From JAXJQF01 sp036311285 (GTDB lineage: Bacteria; Pseudomonadota; Gammaproteobacteria; Enterobacterales; Succinivibrionaceae), in contig JAXJQF010000102.1 of assembly GCA_036311285.1 (NCBI GenBank), positions 1 through 42,463 on the forward strand: a DNA stretch of 42,463 nucleotides, written 5' to 3'. Shown here piece after piece: positions 16,778 through 25,657 of the stretch. The position numbers and the translations under genes were made by a program. A model generated the notes under the pieces. It did not search any database and was not told the DNA's origin. It was given only the letters and a program-made list of their open reading frames with translations. The stretch's first letter is position 1; the number at the start of each line of letters is the position of its first letter.

Positions 16778-18082
16778 ATGGCTAAGATTGTTAAGGTTGT
16801 AGGTCGTGAAATCGTTGATTCACGTGGTAATCCAACTGTAGAAGCAGATGTATATTTAGATGATGGTTCAATGGGCCGTGCAGCGGTTCCATCAGGAGCT
16901 TCTACTGGCGTTCGTGAAGCATTAGAATTACGTGATGGCGATAAGGCTCGTTACTTAGGTAAGGGTGTTTTACAAGCAGTTAAGAATGTAAATGAAATCT
17001 TAGGCCCAGCTATCGTTGGTATGGATCCTACAGATCAACGTGCTATCGACCAAAAGATGTTAGATTTAGACGGCACTCCATTCAAGAAGAACTTAGGTGC
17101 TAACTCTATCTTAGCTATCTCTTTAGCTGTAGCTAAGGCTGGTGCATTAGCTAAGAAGGTTCCATTATACGCTCACATTGCTGATTTAAATGGTACTCCA
17201 GGTGTTTACTCTATGCCATTACCAATGATGAACATCATTAACGGTGGTGCTCACGCTGCTTGGTCAATGGACATGCAAGAATTCATGATTCAACCAGTTG
17301 GTGCTAAGTCAGTACGTGAAGCTATCCGTATGGGTGCTGAAGTATTCCACAACTTATCTAAAGTATTAAAGGCTAAGGGTCAAACTACAACTGTAGGTGA
17401 CGAAGGTGGTTATGCTCCTAAGTTAGGTTCTACTGCTGCTGCTATGGCTGCTATCAAGGAAGCTGTTGAAGCTGCTGGTTATGAATTCGGTAAAGATATC
17501 ACTTTAGCTATGGACTGTGCTTCTTCAGAATTCTACAATGCTGAAAAGAACATCTATGAAATGAAGGCTGAAGGTAAGGATTTAACTTCAAACGAATTAG
17601 CTGATTTCTTAGCTGATTTATGCAACCAATACCCAATCATCTCTATCGAAGATGGTCAAGCTGAAGGCGATTGGGACGGTTGGAAGTACTTAACTGATAA
17701 GATCGGTAACAGATGCCAATTAGTTGGTGACGATTTATTCGTAACTAACCCTTCAATCTTAAAGGAAGGTATCGAAAAGGGTGTTGCTAACTCAATCTTA
17801 ATCAAGGTTAACCAAATTGGTTCATTATCTGAAACTTTAGATGCTATCCAAATGGCTCACAAGGCTGGTTATACTGCAGTTATTTCTCACCGTTCAGGTG
17901 AAACTGAAGATGCTACTATCGCAGACATCGCAGTTGGTACAGCAGCTGGTCAAATCAAGACTGGTTCATTAAGCCGTTCAGACCGTATGGCTAAGTACAA
18001 CCAATTAATCCGTATCGAAGAAGAATTAGGTTGTGATAAGGCTCCATACGCTGGTTTAAAGGCTGTTAAGGGTCAAAACTAA
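16778..18082 (+). CDS. eno: Enolase
   Basis: Enolase interconverts 2-phosphoglycerate and phosphoenolpyruvate in glycolysis and, in gammaproteobacteria, can be part of the RNA degradosome. The 434 residues include the catalytic E209 (GDEGGY), K343 (LIKVNQIGS), metal ligands D247, E291 and D318, and the signature region LIKVNQIGSLSETLDA. At 159-168 it reads HAAWSMDMQEF where E. coli has HADNNVDIQEF, an odd substitution next to the active-site loop. Codon use is strongly biased: nearly every leucine is TTA and most lysines are AAG, as expected for one of the most expressed genes. It has its own promoter and terminator. Confidence 0.98.
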   Translation: MAKIVKVVGREIVDSRGNPTVEADVYLDDGSMGRAAVPSGASTGVREALELRDGDKARYLGKGVLQAVKNVNEILGPAIVGMDPTDQRAIDQKMLDLDGTPFKKNLGANSILAISLAVAKAGALAKKVPLYAHIADLNGTPGVYSMPLPMMNIINGGAHAAWSMDMQEFMIQPVGAKSVREAIRMGAEVFHNLSKVLKAKGQTTTVGDEGGYAPKLGSTAAAMAAIKEAVEAAGYEFGKDITLAMDCASSEFYNAEKNIYEMKAEGKDLTSNELADFLADLCNQYPIISIEDGQAEGDWDGWKYLTDKIGNRCQLVGDDLFVTNPSILKEGIEKGVANSILIKVNQIGSLSETLDAIQMAHKAGYTAVISHRSGETEDATIADIAVGTAAGQIKTGSLSRSDRMAKYNQLIRIEEELGCDKAPYAGLKAVKGQN

Positions 18083-18112
18083 TTTTTAGTTAATTCTTAA
18101 TTAAAAGAAAAG

Positions 18113-18141
18113 GGCATATTCATAAAGAATATGCCTTTTTT
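18113..18141 (+). terminator. Intrinsic terminator of eno
   Basis: GGCATATTC (18113-18121), loop ATAAA, GAATATGCC (18127-18135), then TTTTTT. The stem is perfect. The ftsB ATG lies only 49 bp further on and no complete promoter is visible in between, only an isolated TATAAA at 18152-18157. Confidence 0.9.
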
Positions 18142-18190
18142 GTTCTTTTAGTATAAAATAAAAGCATTCGTTTTATATGTGTATTGTAAT

Positions 18191-18469
18191 ATGAAAATAT
18201 TGTATGTATTTTTATTCTGTTTAATTGGTTTTGTTTCATATAACTATATTTATGGTGAGAACGGATTAAAGAAGCGTAATGAAGTTATTGCTTCTAAGAA
18301 AATCGCTTTAAAGAAAACAGAGCAATTGAACAAGAATAAGTTTGTATTAGAACAAACTATTAAAGATTTAAAGAAAAATAAAGACAGTGAAATCATTGAA
18401 GATATAGCTCGTTCTAATTTAGGAATGATTAAGTCTGATGAAAAATTTTATAGAAAAGTAGATAACTAA
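18191..18469 (+). CDS. ftsB: Cell division protein FtsB
   Basis: FtsB is a small bitopic protein that joins FtsL and FtsQ in the divisome and relays the signal to FtsWI. The 92 residues show a short cytoplasmic start, one membrane segment (about 3-20), the conserved GENGL motif (about 23-27), a lysine-rich coiled coil, and the family end pattern IARSNLGMIKSDEKFYR. The ATG at 18191 matches the E. coli N-terminus; a GTG 12 bp earlier is in frame but less likely. The eno-ftsB-ispD-ispF order is that of E. coli. Confidence 0.95.
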   Translation: MKILYVFLFCLIGFVSYNYIYGENGLKKRNEVIASKKIALKKTEQLNKNKFVLEQTIKDLKKNKDSEIIEDIARSNLGMIKSDEKFYRKVDN

Positions 18470-18470
18470 T

Positions 18471-19145
18471 ATGATAAAGGTTGACGTAATTATTCCTGCA
18501 GCAGGAGTTGGAAAAAGAATGCAAAGTGTTGTACCTAAGCAATATTTAGATATTGATGGTATGACAATTTTAGATAGAACTATAGACAAGTTTATTTCTT
18601 TAGAATTTATAAATAAGGTCATTGTTGCTTTATCTCCTAATGATGATTATTTTAGGGATTCAAAATTTCTTAATAATCCAAAACTTCTTGTTGTATTAGG
18701 CGGAAAGGAACGCTGTGATAGCGTTTATAACGGCATATTAGCAGCAACTTCTGAATATGTTTTAGTTCATGATGCAGCTAGACCTTGTGTATTAACTAGT
18801 GATATTCAATTGCTTGTTGATAAGTGTAGTAATGACAACGGCGGTTTACTAGTATCAAGAATTCCAGATACTATCAAGAAAGCAAATGAACATAATGAAG
18901 TTATAAGTACAATTCCAAGAGATAATGTGTATAGGGCGTTAACTCCGCAATATTTTAAGAAAGATTTATTAAGAAAGGCGTATGAAAAGTCAGTTAACGA
19001 CGGTTTTGTAATGACTGATGAGTCGTCTGCAATGGAATATCTTGGGTATAAGCCTCAAGCGGTCGTTGGAAGTAGTACTAATATTAAGATTACAGAACCA
19101 AATGACTTAGAGTTGGCAAAGATTTTTTTACAATTGGAGAAATAA
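18471..19145 (+). CDS. ispD: 2-C-methyl-D-erythritol 4-phosphate cytidylyltransferase
   Basis: IspD attaches CMP to methylerythritol phosphate, the third step of the MEP isoprenoid pathway. The 224 residues contain the nucleotide-binding PAAGVGKRMQSVVPKQY, the VHDAARP motif and the C-terminal VVGSSTNIKITEPNDL region. It starts one base after the ftsB stop and is followed one base after its own stop by ispF, so the genes are tightly coupled. Confidence 0.98.
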   Translation: MIKVDVIIPAAGVGKRMQSVVPKQYLDIDGMTILDRTIDKFISLEFINKVIVALSPNDDYFRDSKFLNNPKLLVVLGGKERCDSVYNGILAATSEYVLVHDAARPCVLTSDIQLLVDKCSNDNGGLLVSRIPDTIKKANEHNEVISTIPRDNVYRALTPQYFKKDLLRKAYEKSVNDGFVMTDESSAMEYLGYKPQAVVGSSTNIKITEPNDLELAKIFLQLEK

Positions 19146-19146
19146 T

Positions 19147-19626
19147 ATGAATTTTAGAATTGGACACGGTTTTGATGTACACGCATTTGGTGGTGAAGGT
19201 CCAGTTGTTTTAGGTGGTGTTACAATTCCTTATGAAAAAGGGTTAATAGCCTTTTCAGATGGCGATGTTATTCTACATGCTTTAGCTGATTCATTGTTAG
19301 GTGCTGTTGGTTTAGGCGATATCGGACGTTTGTACCCAGATACAGATAAACAGTTTGAGAATATTGACAGTAGAATTTTATTAAGGGATACGGTATCTAG
19401 ATTAAAGAGCATGTCATATGCGATTGGAAACGTTGATATTACAGTTTTAGCTCAAGCTCCAAAGATTTCAAAATACCATGAGCAAATGAGAAAGAATATT
19501 GCAGCAGATTTAGAAATTGATGAAGATAGAGTAAATATCAAAGCGACAACAACAGAAAAGTTAGGTTTTGTTGGAAGAAAAGAAGGTATTGCTGTTGAAG
19601 CAGTAGCCTTAGTCTATAAGGTATAA
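19147..19626 (+). CDS. ispF: 2-C-methyl-D-erythritol 2,4-cyclodiphosphate synthase
   Basis: IspF closes the cyclodiphosphate ring in the MEP pathway, two steps after IspD. The 159-residue trimeric enzyme shows RIGHGFDVHAF (metal-binding D and H), the SDGDVILHALADSLLGA motif (third metal ligand H) and the C-terminal KATTTEKLGFVGR motif. It lies one base after ispD and one base before surE. The truD gene that separates ispF and surE in E. coli is absent. Confidence 0.99.
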   Translation: MNFRIGHGFDVHAFGGEGPVVLGGVTIPYEKGLIAFSDGDVILHALADSLLGAVGLGDIGRLYPDTDKQFENIDSRILLRDTVSRLKSMSYAIGNVDITVLAQAPKISKYHEQMRKNIAADLEIDEDRVNIKATTTEKLGFVGRKEGIAVEAVALVYKV

Positions 19627-19627
19627 G

Positions 19628-20389
19628 ATGAATACAGATTTAAAGATTCTTATATCTAATGATGACGGCGTTTATTCAGAAGGGATAAATGCTTTATATA
19701 AAGAAATTAAGAGTAAATTTCAAAATGTAGTAGTGGTTGCCCCTGATAGAAATCAAAGTGCAGCTAGTCATTCTTTAACTTTAGCTAATCCTTTGCGTAT
19801 TCAACAATTGCATACAAGTGATTTTTATTCTGTAAACGGGACTCCGTCAGATAGTGTATATCTTGCTGTTAATTCATTATTAGATGATAAACCTGATATC
19901 GTTATTTCAGGTATAAATGAAGGTCCTAATTTAGGCGATGATGTAATGTATTCTGGAACAGTTGCAGCTGCAGTTGAAGGACGACATTTGAAGCTGCCTG
20001 CAATTGCTGTATCGTTAGTTGGTAAGGAGCATTATAGTACTGCTGTTTTTTTTGTTATGAAGATTTTAAAGCAGATAGAAGAATGTCCTATACCAAAGGA
20101 TCACATATTAAATATAAATGTGCCGGATTTACCTTTAGAACAAATTAAAGGCATAAAAGTAACAAGACTTGGAAAAAGGGAATCTCCTACAAGTGTTATA
20201 AAGTCAAAAGATCCTAGAGGTAAGGAAATTTGTTGGATAGGTCCTCAAGGCGTTGCTATTGATACAGCTGATGATACAGACTTTTGGGCGGTGGATAATG
20301 GTTATGTTTCTGTAACTCCTATTCATATTGAGTTAACTTCTTTTAATGTGATAAGTGATTTAAATAATTGGTTTATGTGTAATGTTTAA
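19628..20389 (+). CDS. surE: 5'/3'-nucleotidase SurE
   Basis: SurE is a metal-dependent survival-protein phosphatase acting on nucleoside monophosphates. The 253 residues have the metal site SNDDGVYSEGI at the start, the VVVAPDRNQSAASHSLT segment, and the SGINEGPNLGDDVMYSGTVAAA motif. Its last 8 bases overlap the start of the next gene. In E. coli pcm follows; here it is missing and the yqaA-like gene follows directly. Confidence 0.97.
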   Translation: MNTDLKILISNDDGVYSEGINALYKEIKSKFQNVVVVAPDRNQSAASHSLTLANPLRIQQLHTSDFYSVNGTPSDSVYLAVNSLLDDKPDIVISGINEGPNLGDDVMYSGTVAAAVEGRHLKLPAIAVSLVGKEHYSTAVFFVMKILKQIEECPIPKDHILNINVPDLPLEQIKGIKVTRLGKRESPTSVIKSKDPRGKEICWIGPQGVAIDTADDTDFWAVDNGYVSVTPIHIELTSFNVISDLNNWFMCNV

Positions 20390-21023
20390 GATATCTATTT
20401 TTAGTAAAATCTATGAAGCTTGTATTGGAGCTGCAAGACATAAGTTTGCCTCAATTTTTTTAGCAATCTTTAGTTTTATAGAATCAATTTTTTGGCCGAT
20501 ACCAACAGATGTAGTACTAGCTCCTATGTGTCTAGCTAAGCCTAATAGAGCGTTGTTATATGCTTTAAATGCAACTGTCACATCTGTGTTAGGTGCTGTT
20601 GTAGGATATTATATAGGGTATTGGTTAAGTACTGCATTTGTAAAGGAATTCTTTGAAAGTGTTAATATGATTGGAACATTTAACACAGTGAATGAATACT
20701 TGAATGAATTTGGTATTTTATTTATTTTAATTGGTTCTTTTACTCCAGTTCCATATAAGGTTGTTGCGATTTGTTGTGGCGTTGCAGCTTCAGATGTAGT
20801 TATACAATCTCAATTAGGAATTTCAACATGGCAGTTAAATATTTTTGTTTTTATTGCTGTTTCTTTGTTTGGTAGAGGTGCTAGATTTTTCTTAGTAGCG
20901 ATATTATTAAAGCTAGGCGGAGAAAAAATGGAGCAGAAGCTTCATAAATATATTGATATCATTGGAATAATTTGCGTAGTCGTAGCAATTATAGCTATAA
21001 TTTGTTATATATTGTTCAAATAA
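20382..21023 (+). CDS. yqaA: YqaA/DedA-family membrane protein
   Basis: This is an integral membrane protein of the DedA/VTT superfamily, whose better-studied members move lipids such as undecaprenyl phosphate across the membrane; the exact job of the YqaA branch is not known. The 213 residues have about five hydrophobic segments, an FIESIFWPIPTDVVLAPM stretch, a GAVVGYYIGYW segment and the SFTPVPYKVVAICCG re-entrant-type motif, then FGRGARFFLVA. A homologue occupies the same place before nlpD in Vibrio and Pseudomonas. It overlaps surE by 8 bp. The symbol is by family. Confidence 0.8.
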   Translation: MFKISIFSKIYEACIGAARHKFASIFLAIFSFIESIFWPIPTDVVLAPMCLAKPNRALLYALNATVTSVLGAVVGYYIGYWLSTAFVKEFFESVNMIGTFNTVNEYLNEFGILFILIGSFTPVPYKVVAICCGVAASDVVIQSQLGISTWQLNIFVFIAVSLFGRGARFFLVAILLKLGGEKMEQKLHKYIDIIGIICVVVAIIAIICYILFK

Positions 21024-21035
21024 TAGCAAAAACTA

Positions 21036-22163
21036 ATGAGTGTAAGATTAAAAGTATTATTTTCTATTGTTTTATTGATATTTGTGGTGGGATGCTCAAG
21101 TCCGCGTCCTTCCCATTATTCGCCTTACCAGCTTACACAAGTTAATGCTAACTTAAATACTTCTATAAAGAACTCGCGATATCAGAACAAGAAGTTAAGT
21201 TCTCAAAGCTATAAAAATGTTTCATCTAGAAAAATAGTAAAAACAACTAATGGTGATTATTATGTTGTAAAGAAGGGTGATACATTATTTTCAATTGCTT
21301 TTTTAAACAATAAAGATGTAGGTGTATTAGCAAGAATAAATGATATCAAAGCACCTTATACTTTATATGTAGGTCAAAAGCTTTTATTAAATTCAAGAAA
21401 ATCATCAAAAGTATTATACAGAGTTCAAAATAATGATACTTTATTTAGTATTTCAAAAAAATATTCAGTTCCTGTAAGTACTTTAAAGTCTTTAAATGGA
21501 ATAAGTGCAGGTAATAAAATTGTAGTAGGGCAAGTGTTAGTAATTAAAGTTAATGGTTCATCTACAGCAAGTAATTTAAAGTCTAAACCATCCACGACGA
21601 TTACAAATAAGAAAACGACTACAGTCAGTAAAACTACAGCTATTACTAAGGTTAATAAGCCAAGTAAGCTGAATAAAAAAAATACTACTACAACTGTTTC
21701 TAATAATAAAAAACAAACGTCAACAACTGTTGCAAAGAATAAGAATGTAAATACTAACCAAAATTCTGCTACTAAAAAAAAACAAGCTACCAAGACTGCT
21801 AAGAATAGTGTAAATTGGCAATGGCCACATAGTGGAAAAGTTATAAAAGGATTTTCAAGCAGTAATAAGGGAATAAATGTTTCCGGTAAGCGTGGTGATA
21901 GTATAAAAGCAGCTGCCGATGGAAAGATAGTATATGCAGGTAATGCGTTAAGAGGATATGGTAATTTAATTATTATTAATCATAATGATGAGTTTTTATC
22001 AGCGTATGCACACAATGATTCAATAAAAGTGTCAGAAGGTTCTATGGTTAAAAAGGGACAGGTAATTGCTACTATGGGAGATTCTGATTCAAAATTAGTT
22101 TGTTTGCACTTTGAAATAAGATATCGAGGAGAGTCTGTTGACCCTACTCAATATCTACCATAG
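21036..22163 (+). CDS. nlpD: NlpD-type LysM/LytM lipoprotein, amidase activator
   Basis: NlpD is an outer-membrane lipoprotein that activates the amidase AmiC at the division septum. The 375 residues show a lipobox ending in cysteine 20 (FVVGC), two LysM peptidoglycan-binding repeats (about 75-118 and 126-171), a low-complexity Thr/Lys/Asn-rich linker (about 175-257), and a C-terminal LytM domain (about 261-375). That domain has GINVSG where active M23 peptidases have the zinc-binding GxxxD, so it is catalytically dead, as in E. coli NlpD. Two LysM repeats rather than one is notable. The rpoS gene that normally follows is absent; mutS converges instead. Confidence 0.95.
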   Translation: MSVRLKVLFSIVLLIFVVGCSSPRPSHYSPYQLTQVNANLNTSIKNSRYQNKKLSSQSYKNVSSRKIVKTTNGDYYVVKKGDTLFSIAFLNNKDVGVLARINDIKAPYTLYVGQKLLLNSRKSSKVLYRVQNNDTLFSISKKYSVPVSTLKSLNGISAGNKIVVGQVLVIKVNGSSTASNLKSKPSTTITNKKTTTVSKTTAITKVNKPSKLNKKNTTTTVSNNKKQTSTTVAKNKNVNTNQNSATKKKQATKTAKNSVNWQWPHSGKVIKGFSSSNKGINVSGKRGDSIKAAADGKIVYAGNALRGYGNLIIINHNDEFLSAYAHNDSIKVSEGSMVKKGQVIATMGDSDSKLVCLHFEIRYRGESVDPTQYLP

Positions 22164-22198
22164 AAGATTTAATTATTTATCGAATATATAATGTGTGA

Positions 22199-24772
22199 TT
22201 ACAACTCAGAAGCTTTTTCGTGAAGATTATAAATTATATTTAGAGCTTCTCTTGCTGTTAAAATGTCAGGGTTTACACTGCAGATCAAATCTTTAATTTC
22301 GACAAGTTTGTTGTAATTTGTTTGTTCCTCTTTTACATAGGTCATTGCACTAGAATCTGTATTCGAAATATTTTGAGAAATACTTTCAAATGAGATGATT
22401 CTCTTTTTCGCCAGTGTAATCACAGACTTTGGAATACCAGCTAATGCTGCTACTTCTAGACCATATGAGTTAGTTGCAGCTCCATCATGTACATTATGTA
22501 AGAAGATAATTCCGTCATTATTTTTAACTGCACTAAAGTGAATGTTTTTAACATTTTGATATTGGTCAGATATTGAAATTAATTCAAAGAAGTGCGTAGA
22601 GAATAATGTATAAGCTTTTATCTTTGTGCATAGGTATTCTGCCACTGCCCACGCTAGAGACATGCCATCACAAGTACTTGTTCCACGACCAATTTCATCC
22701 ATTAGGATTAAGCTTTTAGGTGTGGCATTATGTAAAATGCTTGATGTTTCAGTCATTTCAACCATGAATGTTGAACGTCCTGATGATAGATCATCGCTTG
22801 CCCCAATTCTTGTAAAGATCTTATCAATATCTGGAATTACAGCAGAATCAGCTGGAACAAAACATCCAGCATATGCCATCAATGTAATTAGGGCGCATTG
22901 ACGCATGTAAGTTGATTTACCCCCCATATTTGGACCAGTAATAAGTAGTAAATCATGTTCGTTATTTAAATTTACATCATTTGCGATAAAAGGATCTGAA
23001 AGTACATTTTCAATCACAGGGTGTCTACCAGCAATAATGTTTAATTCTTTTTTGCTTGTAAATTTTGGTCGACAGTAGTTATTTGTAGTTGAAACGATCG
23101 AAAATGACAGAATCATATCAAGATAAGATAACTTACTTGATATCAGTGTTAATTCAGGAACAAATGGTAAAAGGGAATCAATCAACTCATCATATAATCT
23201 CTTTTCTAAAGCTAGGGATTGAGATTGAGCGGATAAAACTTTTTCTTCTAGTTCCTTAAGTTCAGGTGTTATATATCTTTCTGCATTTTTTAAAGTTTGT
23301 CTTCTAATGTAGTTAGCAGGAACTAATGCAGAATTAGCTTTTGATATTTCAATATAGAATCCATGAACGCGGTTGTAATCAACTTTAAGAGAGTTTATGC
23401 CGGTAATTTCTTTTTCTCTTAATTCAATGTTTTCTAAAATATTTAAAGCTCCTTGAGATAAGCTACGTAACTCATCCAATTCTGCGTTATATCCATTTGC
23501 AATAACTCCTCCTTCACGAATTACAATTGGAGGGTTGTCGTTAATAGCTTTTGTTAATAGCTCTTGAATTTCTGTTAATAATGGTATGTTGTTAGCAAAT
23601 GTCTTTAGCTTGTTATCTTGACTGTTTAACAAATTGATAATATCTGGCAGTACAGTTAAGCATGATCTAATTTTACATAGATCTCTTGGTCTTGCGTTTG
23701 ATAAAGATAATCTTGCAATAACACGTTCGATGTCACCAACCTCTTTTAATAGTGATACAAAATTATCACTCTCGTTTGAGTTTTGTAATTCTTCAATTAA
23801 GTCAAATTGATTCTCAATTGCTTGAATGTCTTTTGATGGGTGGATTAGTGTTCTTTTTAAAAGTCTTGTTCCCATAGGGGTTGCACACTTATCTAAAACA
23901 GAAGATAAAGTATTGTTACTATTGCCTTGAAGGTTTGTAACAATTTCTAAATTCTTTTGTGTATTTGCATCAAGATATAGATAATTAGAGGTTTTTTCAG
24001 ATAAAAGAGCTTTTATGTGTGGTAGGGCGTTGTTTTGACATTCTTTTACGTATGAGAGTAATGCTCCTGCCGCACATAAACCAATTGAGATGTTGTCTAA
24101 ACCAAATCCTGATAAATCCTTAGTTTTAAAGTGTTTACACAATGACTTTTTGCAGCTTGTGTAGTCATATTCCCAAATAGGTCTTCTTCTTAAACCTTTA
24201 TAGTCGTATAAAAGATCTGTTTTAGAAAAAGATTCACAATACAGGATTTCGCTTGGTTTGGTTCTTTGTAGTATATGCTCTATAAAATCAAATTTTTCAG
24301 ATTCAAAACAATAAAATTCGCCATTACTTAGATTTAAGTAGCTTATACCGTATGATATTTGGTCATTACAGATACTTGCTATGTAATTATCTTGCCTATC
24401 GTTTAATAGAAAATCATCACAAACGGTTCCAGGTGTCACGATGCGTGAAACTTTTCTTTCTACAGGCCCCTTAGATGTTGCAGGGTCTCCAACTTGTTCG
24501 CATATAACGGCGCTTTCACCGTGTTCAATAAGCTTTGCTAAATAATTATCTACAGAATGAAAAGGAACTCCTGCTAAAGGAATAGGGATGCCGTTATTTG
24601 TTCCTCTTTTGGTTAATGTGATATCTAGTATTTCAGCAGCTTTTTGTGCGTCTTCAAAGAACATCTCATAAAAATCTCCCATACGATATAAAACAATAGT
24701 ATTAGGGTACTGTTGCTTTACTTTCATATATTGCTGCATCATTGGGGTTAAAGAAGAGATATCGATAGTCAT
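22199..24772 (-). CDS. mutS: DNA mismatch repair protein MutS
   Basis: MutS recognises base mismatches and small loops and recruits MutL. The 857 residues have the N-terminal mismatch-binding domain with the Phe-x-Glu motif in YRMGDFYEMFFEDA, connector, lever and clamp domains, the Walker A loop GPNMGGKSTYMRQ, the Walker B/ABC signature region DDLSSGRSTFMVEMTET and LILMDEIGRGTSTCDG, and a C-terminal tail. It converges on nlpD (35 bp between stop codons) with no strong terminator there. It is divergent from pncC with a 170-bp spacer. Confidence 0.99.
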   Translation of the reverse strand: MTIDISSLTPMMQQYMKVKQQYPNTIVLYRMGDFYEMFFEDAQKAAEILDITLTKRGTNNGIPIPLAGVPFHSVDNYLAKLIEHGESAVICEQVGDPATSKGPVERKVSRIVTPGTVCDDFLLNDRQDNYIASICNDQISYGISYLNLSNGEFYCFESEKFDFIEHILQRTKPSEILYCESFSKTDLLYDYKGLRRRPIWEYDYTSCKKSLCKHFKTKDLSGFGLDNISIGLCAAGALLSYVKECQNNALPHIKALLSEKTSNYLYLDANTQKNLEIVTNLQGNSNNTLSSVLDKCATPMGTRLLKRTLIHPSKDIQAIENQFDLIEELQNSNESDNFVSLLKEVGDIERVIARLSLSNARPRDLCKIRSCLTVLPDIINLLNSQDNKLKTFANNIPLLTEIQELLTKAINDNPPIVIREGGVIANGYNAELDELRSLSQGALNILENIELREKEITGINSLKVDYNRVHGFYIEISKANSALVPANYIRRQTLKNAERYITPELKELEEKVLSAQSQSLALEKRLYDELIDSLLPFVPELTLISSKLSYLDMILSFSIVSTTNNYCRPKFTSKKELNIIAGRHPVIENVLSDPFIANDVNLNNEHDLLLITGPNMGGKSTYMRQCALITLMAYAGCFVPADSAVIPDIDKIFTRIGASDDLSSGRSTFMVEMTETSSILHNATPKSLILMDEIGRGTSTCDGMSLAWAVAEYLCTKIKAYTLFSTHFFELISISDQYQNVKNIHFSAVKNNDGIIFLHNVHDGAATNSYGLEVAALAGIPKSVITLAKKRIISFESISQNISNTDSSAMTYVKEEQTNYNKLVEIKDLICSVNPDILTAREALNIIYNLHEKASEL

Positions 24773-24942
24773 AGTTAACTCATTTAATCCTGTGTAATAT
24801 TATTCTGAAACCTATAAGTCGCTATAGTTTAACATAATTTATAATTATTACTTTAGAGATGATAATATTCGATAACTAGGGCATATAATTAATATTATAT
24901 TTATATATTTAATCTTATAAGTTATTAAAAGAGAGTAATGTA

Positions 24943-25446
24943 ATGAACGATGTAAGGAACTTAATTGACGAAAGTGTACAACTTTTGATTAGTAAGTGTA
25001 TGGAACGAGAAATTATTATTACGACCGCTGAATCGTGCACAGGCGGTATGATTTCACAATACATCACAAGTGTGTCAGGTTCGTCTAGTGTGTTTGAATA
25101 TGGTTTTGTTGTTTACTCAAATGAAGCTAAGAAGAAAATTTTAGGTGTTTCAAATGAGACATTATTATCCTATGGAGCTGTGAGTGAATATACTGTAAAA
25201 GAAATGGTTAAAGGCGCGTTAGAATACTCTCAAGCGGATTTAGCTGTTGCGGTTAGTGGAATTGCCGGGCCAAAGTCTGACGATACTAATAAGCCAGTTG
25301 GGATGGTATGTATTAGTACGTCTTATAAGAATCAAGATAGTCTCACGCAAACATTCTTTTTTGACGGAGACAGAAAAGCTGTGCGCTTGCAAACTGTTTT
25401 AGCGGCAATTAAGTTAATGCTTGAGATAATAGAGAAAAATAAGTGA
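24943..25446 (+). CDS. pncC: NMN amidohydrolase (CinA C-terminal domain protein)
   Basis: PncC deamidates nicotinamide mononucleotide to nicotinate mononucleotide, recycling NMN released by DNA ligase. The 167 residues are the CinA C-terminal domain alone: TTAESCTGGMISQYITSVSG, then VVYSNEAKKKILGVS and AVAVSGIAGP, all characteristic. It is immediately upstream of recA as in E. coli (ygaD). It ends in TGA, a rare stop codon in this window. A 211-bp spacer with a recA promoter follows. Confidence 0.93.
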   Translation: MNDVRNLIDESVQLLISKCMEREIIITTAESCTGGMISQYITSVSGSSSVFEYGFVVYSNEAKKKILGVSNETLLSYGAVSEYTVKEMVKGALEYSQADLAVAVSGIAGPKSDDTNKPVGMVCISTSYKNQDSLTQTFFFDGDRKAVRLQTVLAAIKLMLEIIEKNK

Positions 25447-25594
25447 TTAACATTGCTAAAAATTTAAGTAATTTTTAATAAAAATATAGATTAAGTCTGC
25501 ACAACAATTTAAAATAAAATTCGAGCAAGATGAAGTATTTGTGTGATGTATATTGCTATTTATAAAAACAAATACCTTTAGTATAATAATTATA

Positions 25595-25623
25595 TTGACA
25601 ATATATATAAAATTCACTATCTT
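25595..25623 (+). promoter_or_regulatory. Promoter of recA
   Basis: TTGACA (25595-25600), 17-bp spacer, TATCTT (25618-25623), 34 bp before the recA ATG. A perfect TATAAT at 25582-25587 could be a second, weaker start. No CTGT-N8-ACAG LexA box is present in the 211-bp spacer. An 8-bp dyad, GTATTTGT (25535-25542) and ACAAATAC (25568-25575), lies upstream. Confidence 0.6.
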
Positions 25624-25657
25624 GTTAAACATTAGAGAAAATAAAAAGGAGTAAAAT

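Noticed and set aside
21570..21810. Repetitive Thr/Lys/Asn-coding stretch in nlpD as a DNA repeat array
   Set aside because: It has no regular unit at DNA level and is the usual low-complexity linker between the LysM repeats and LytM domain.
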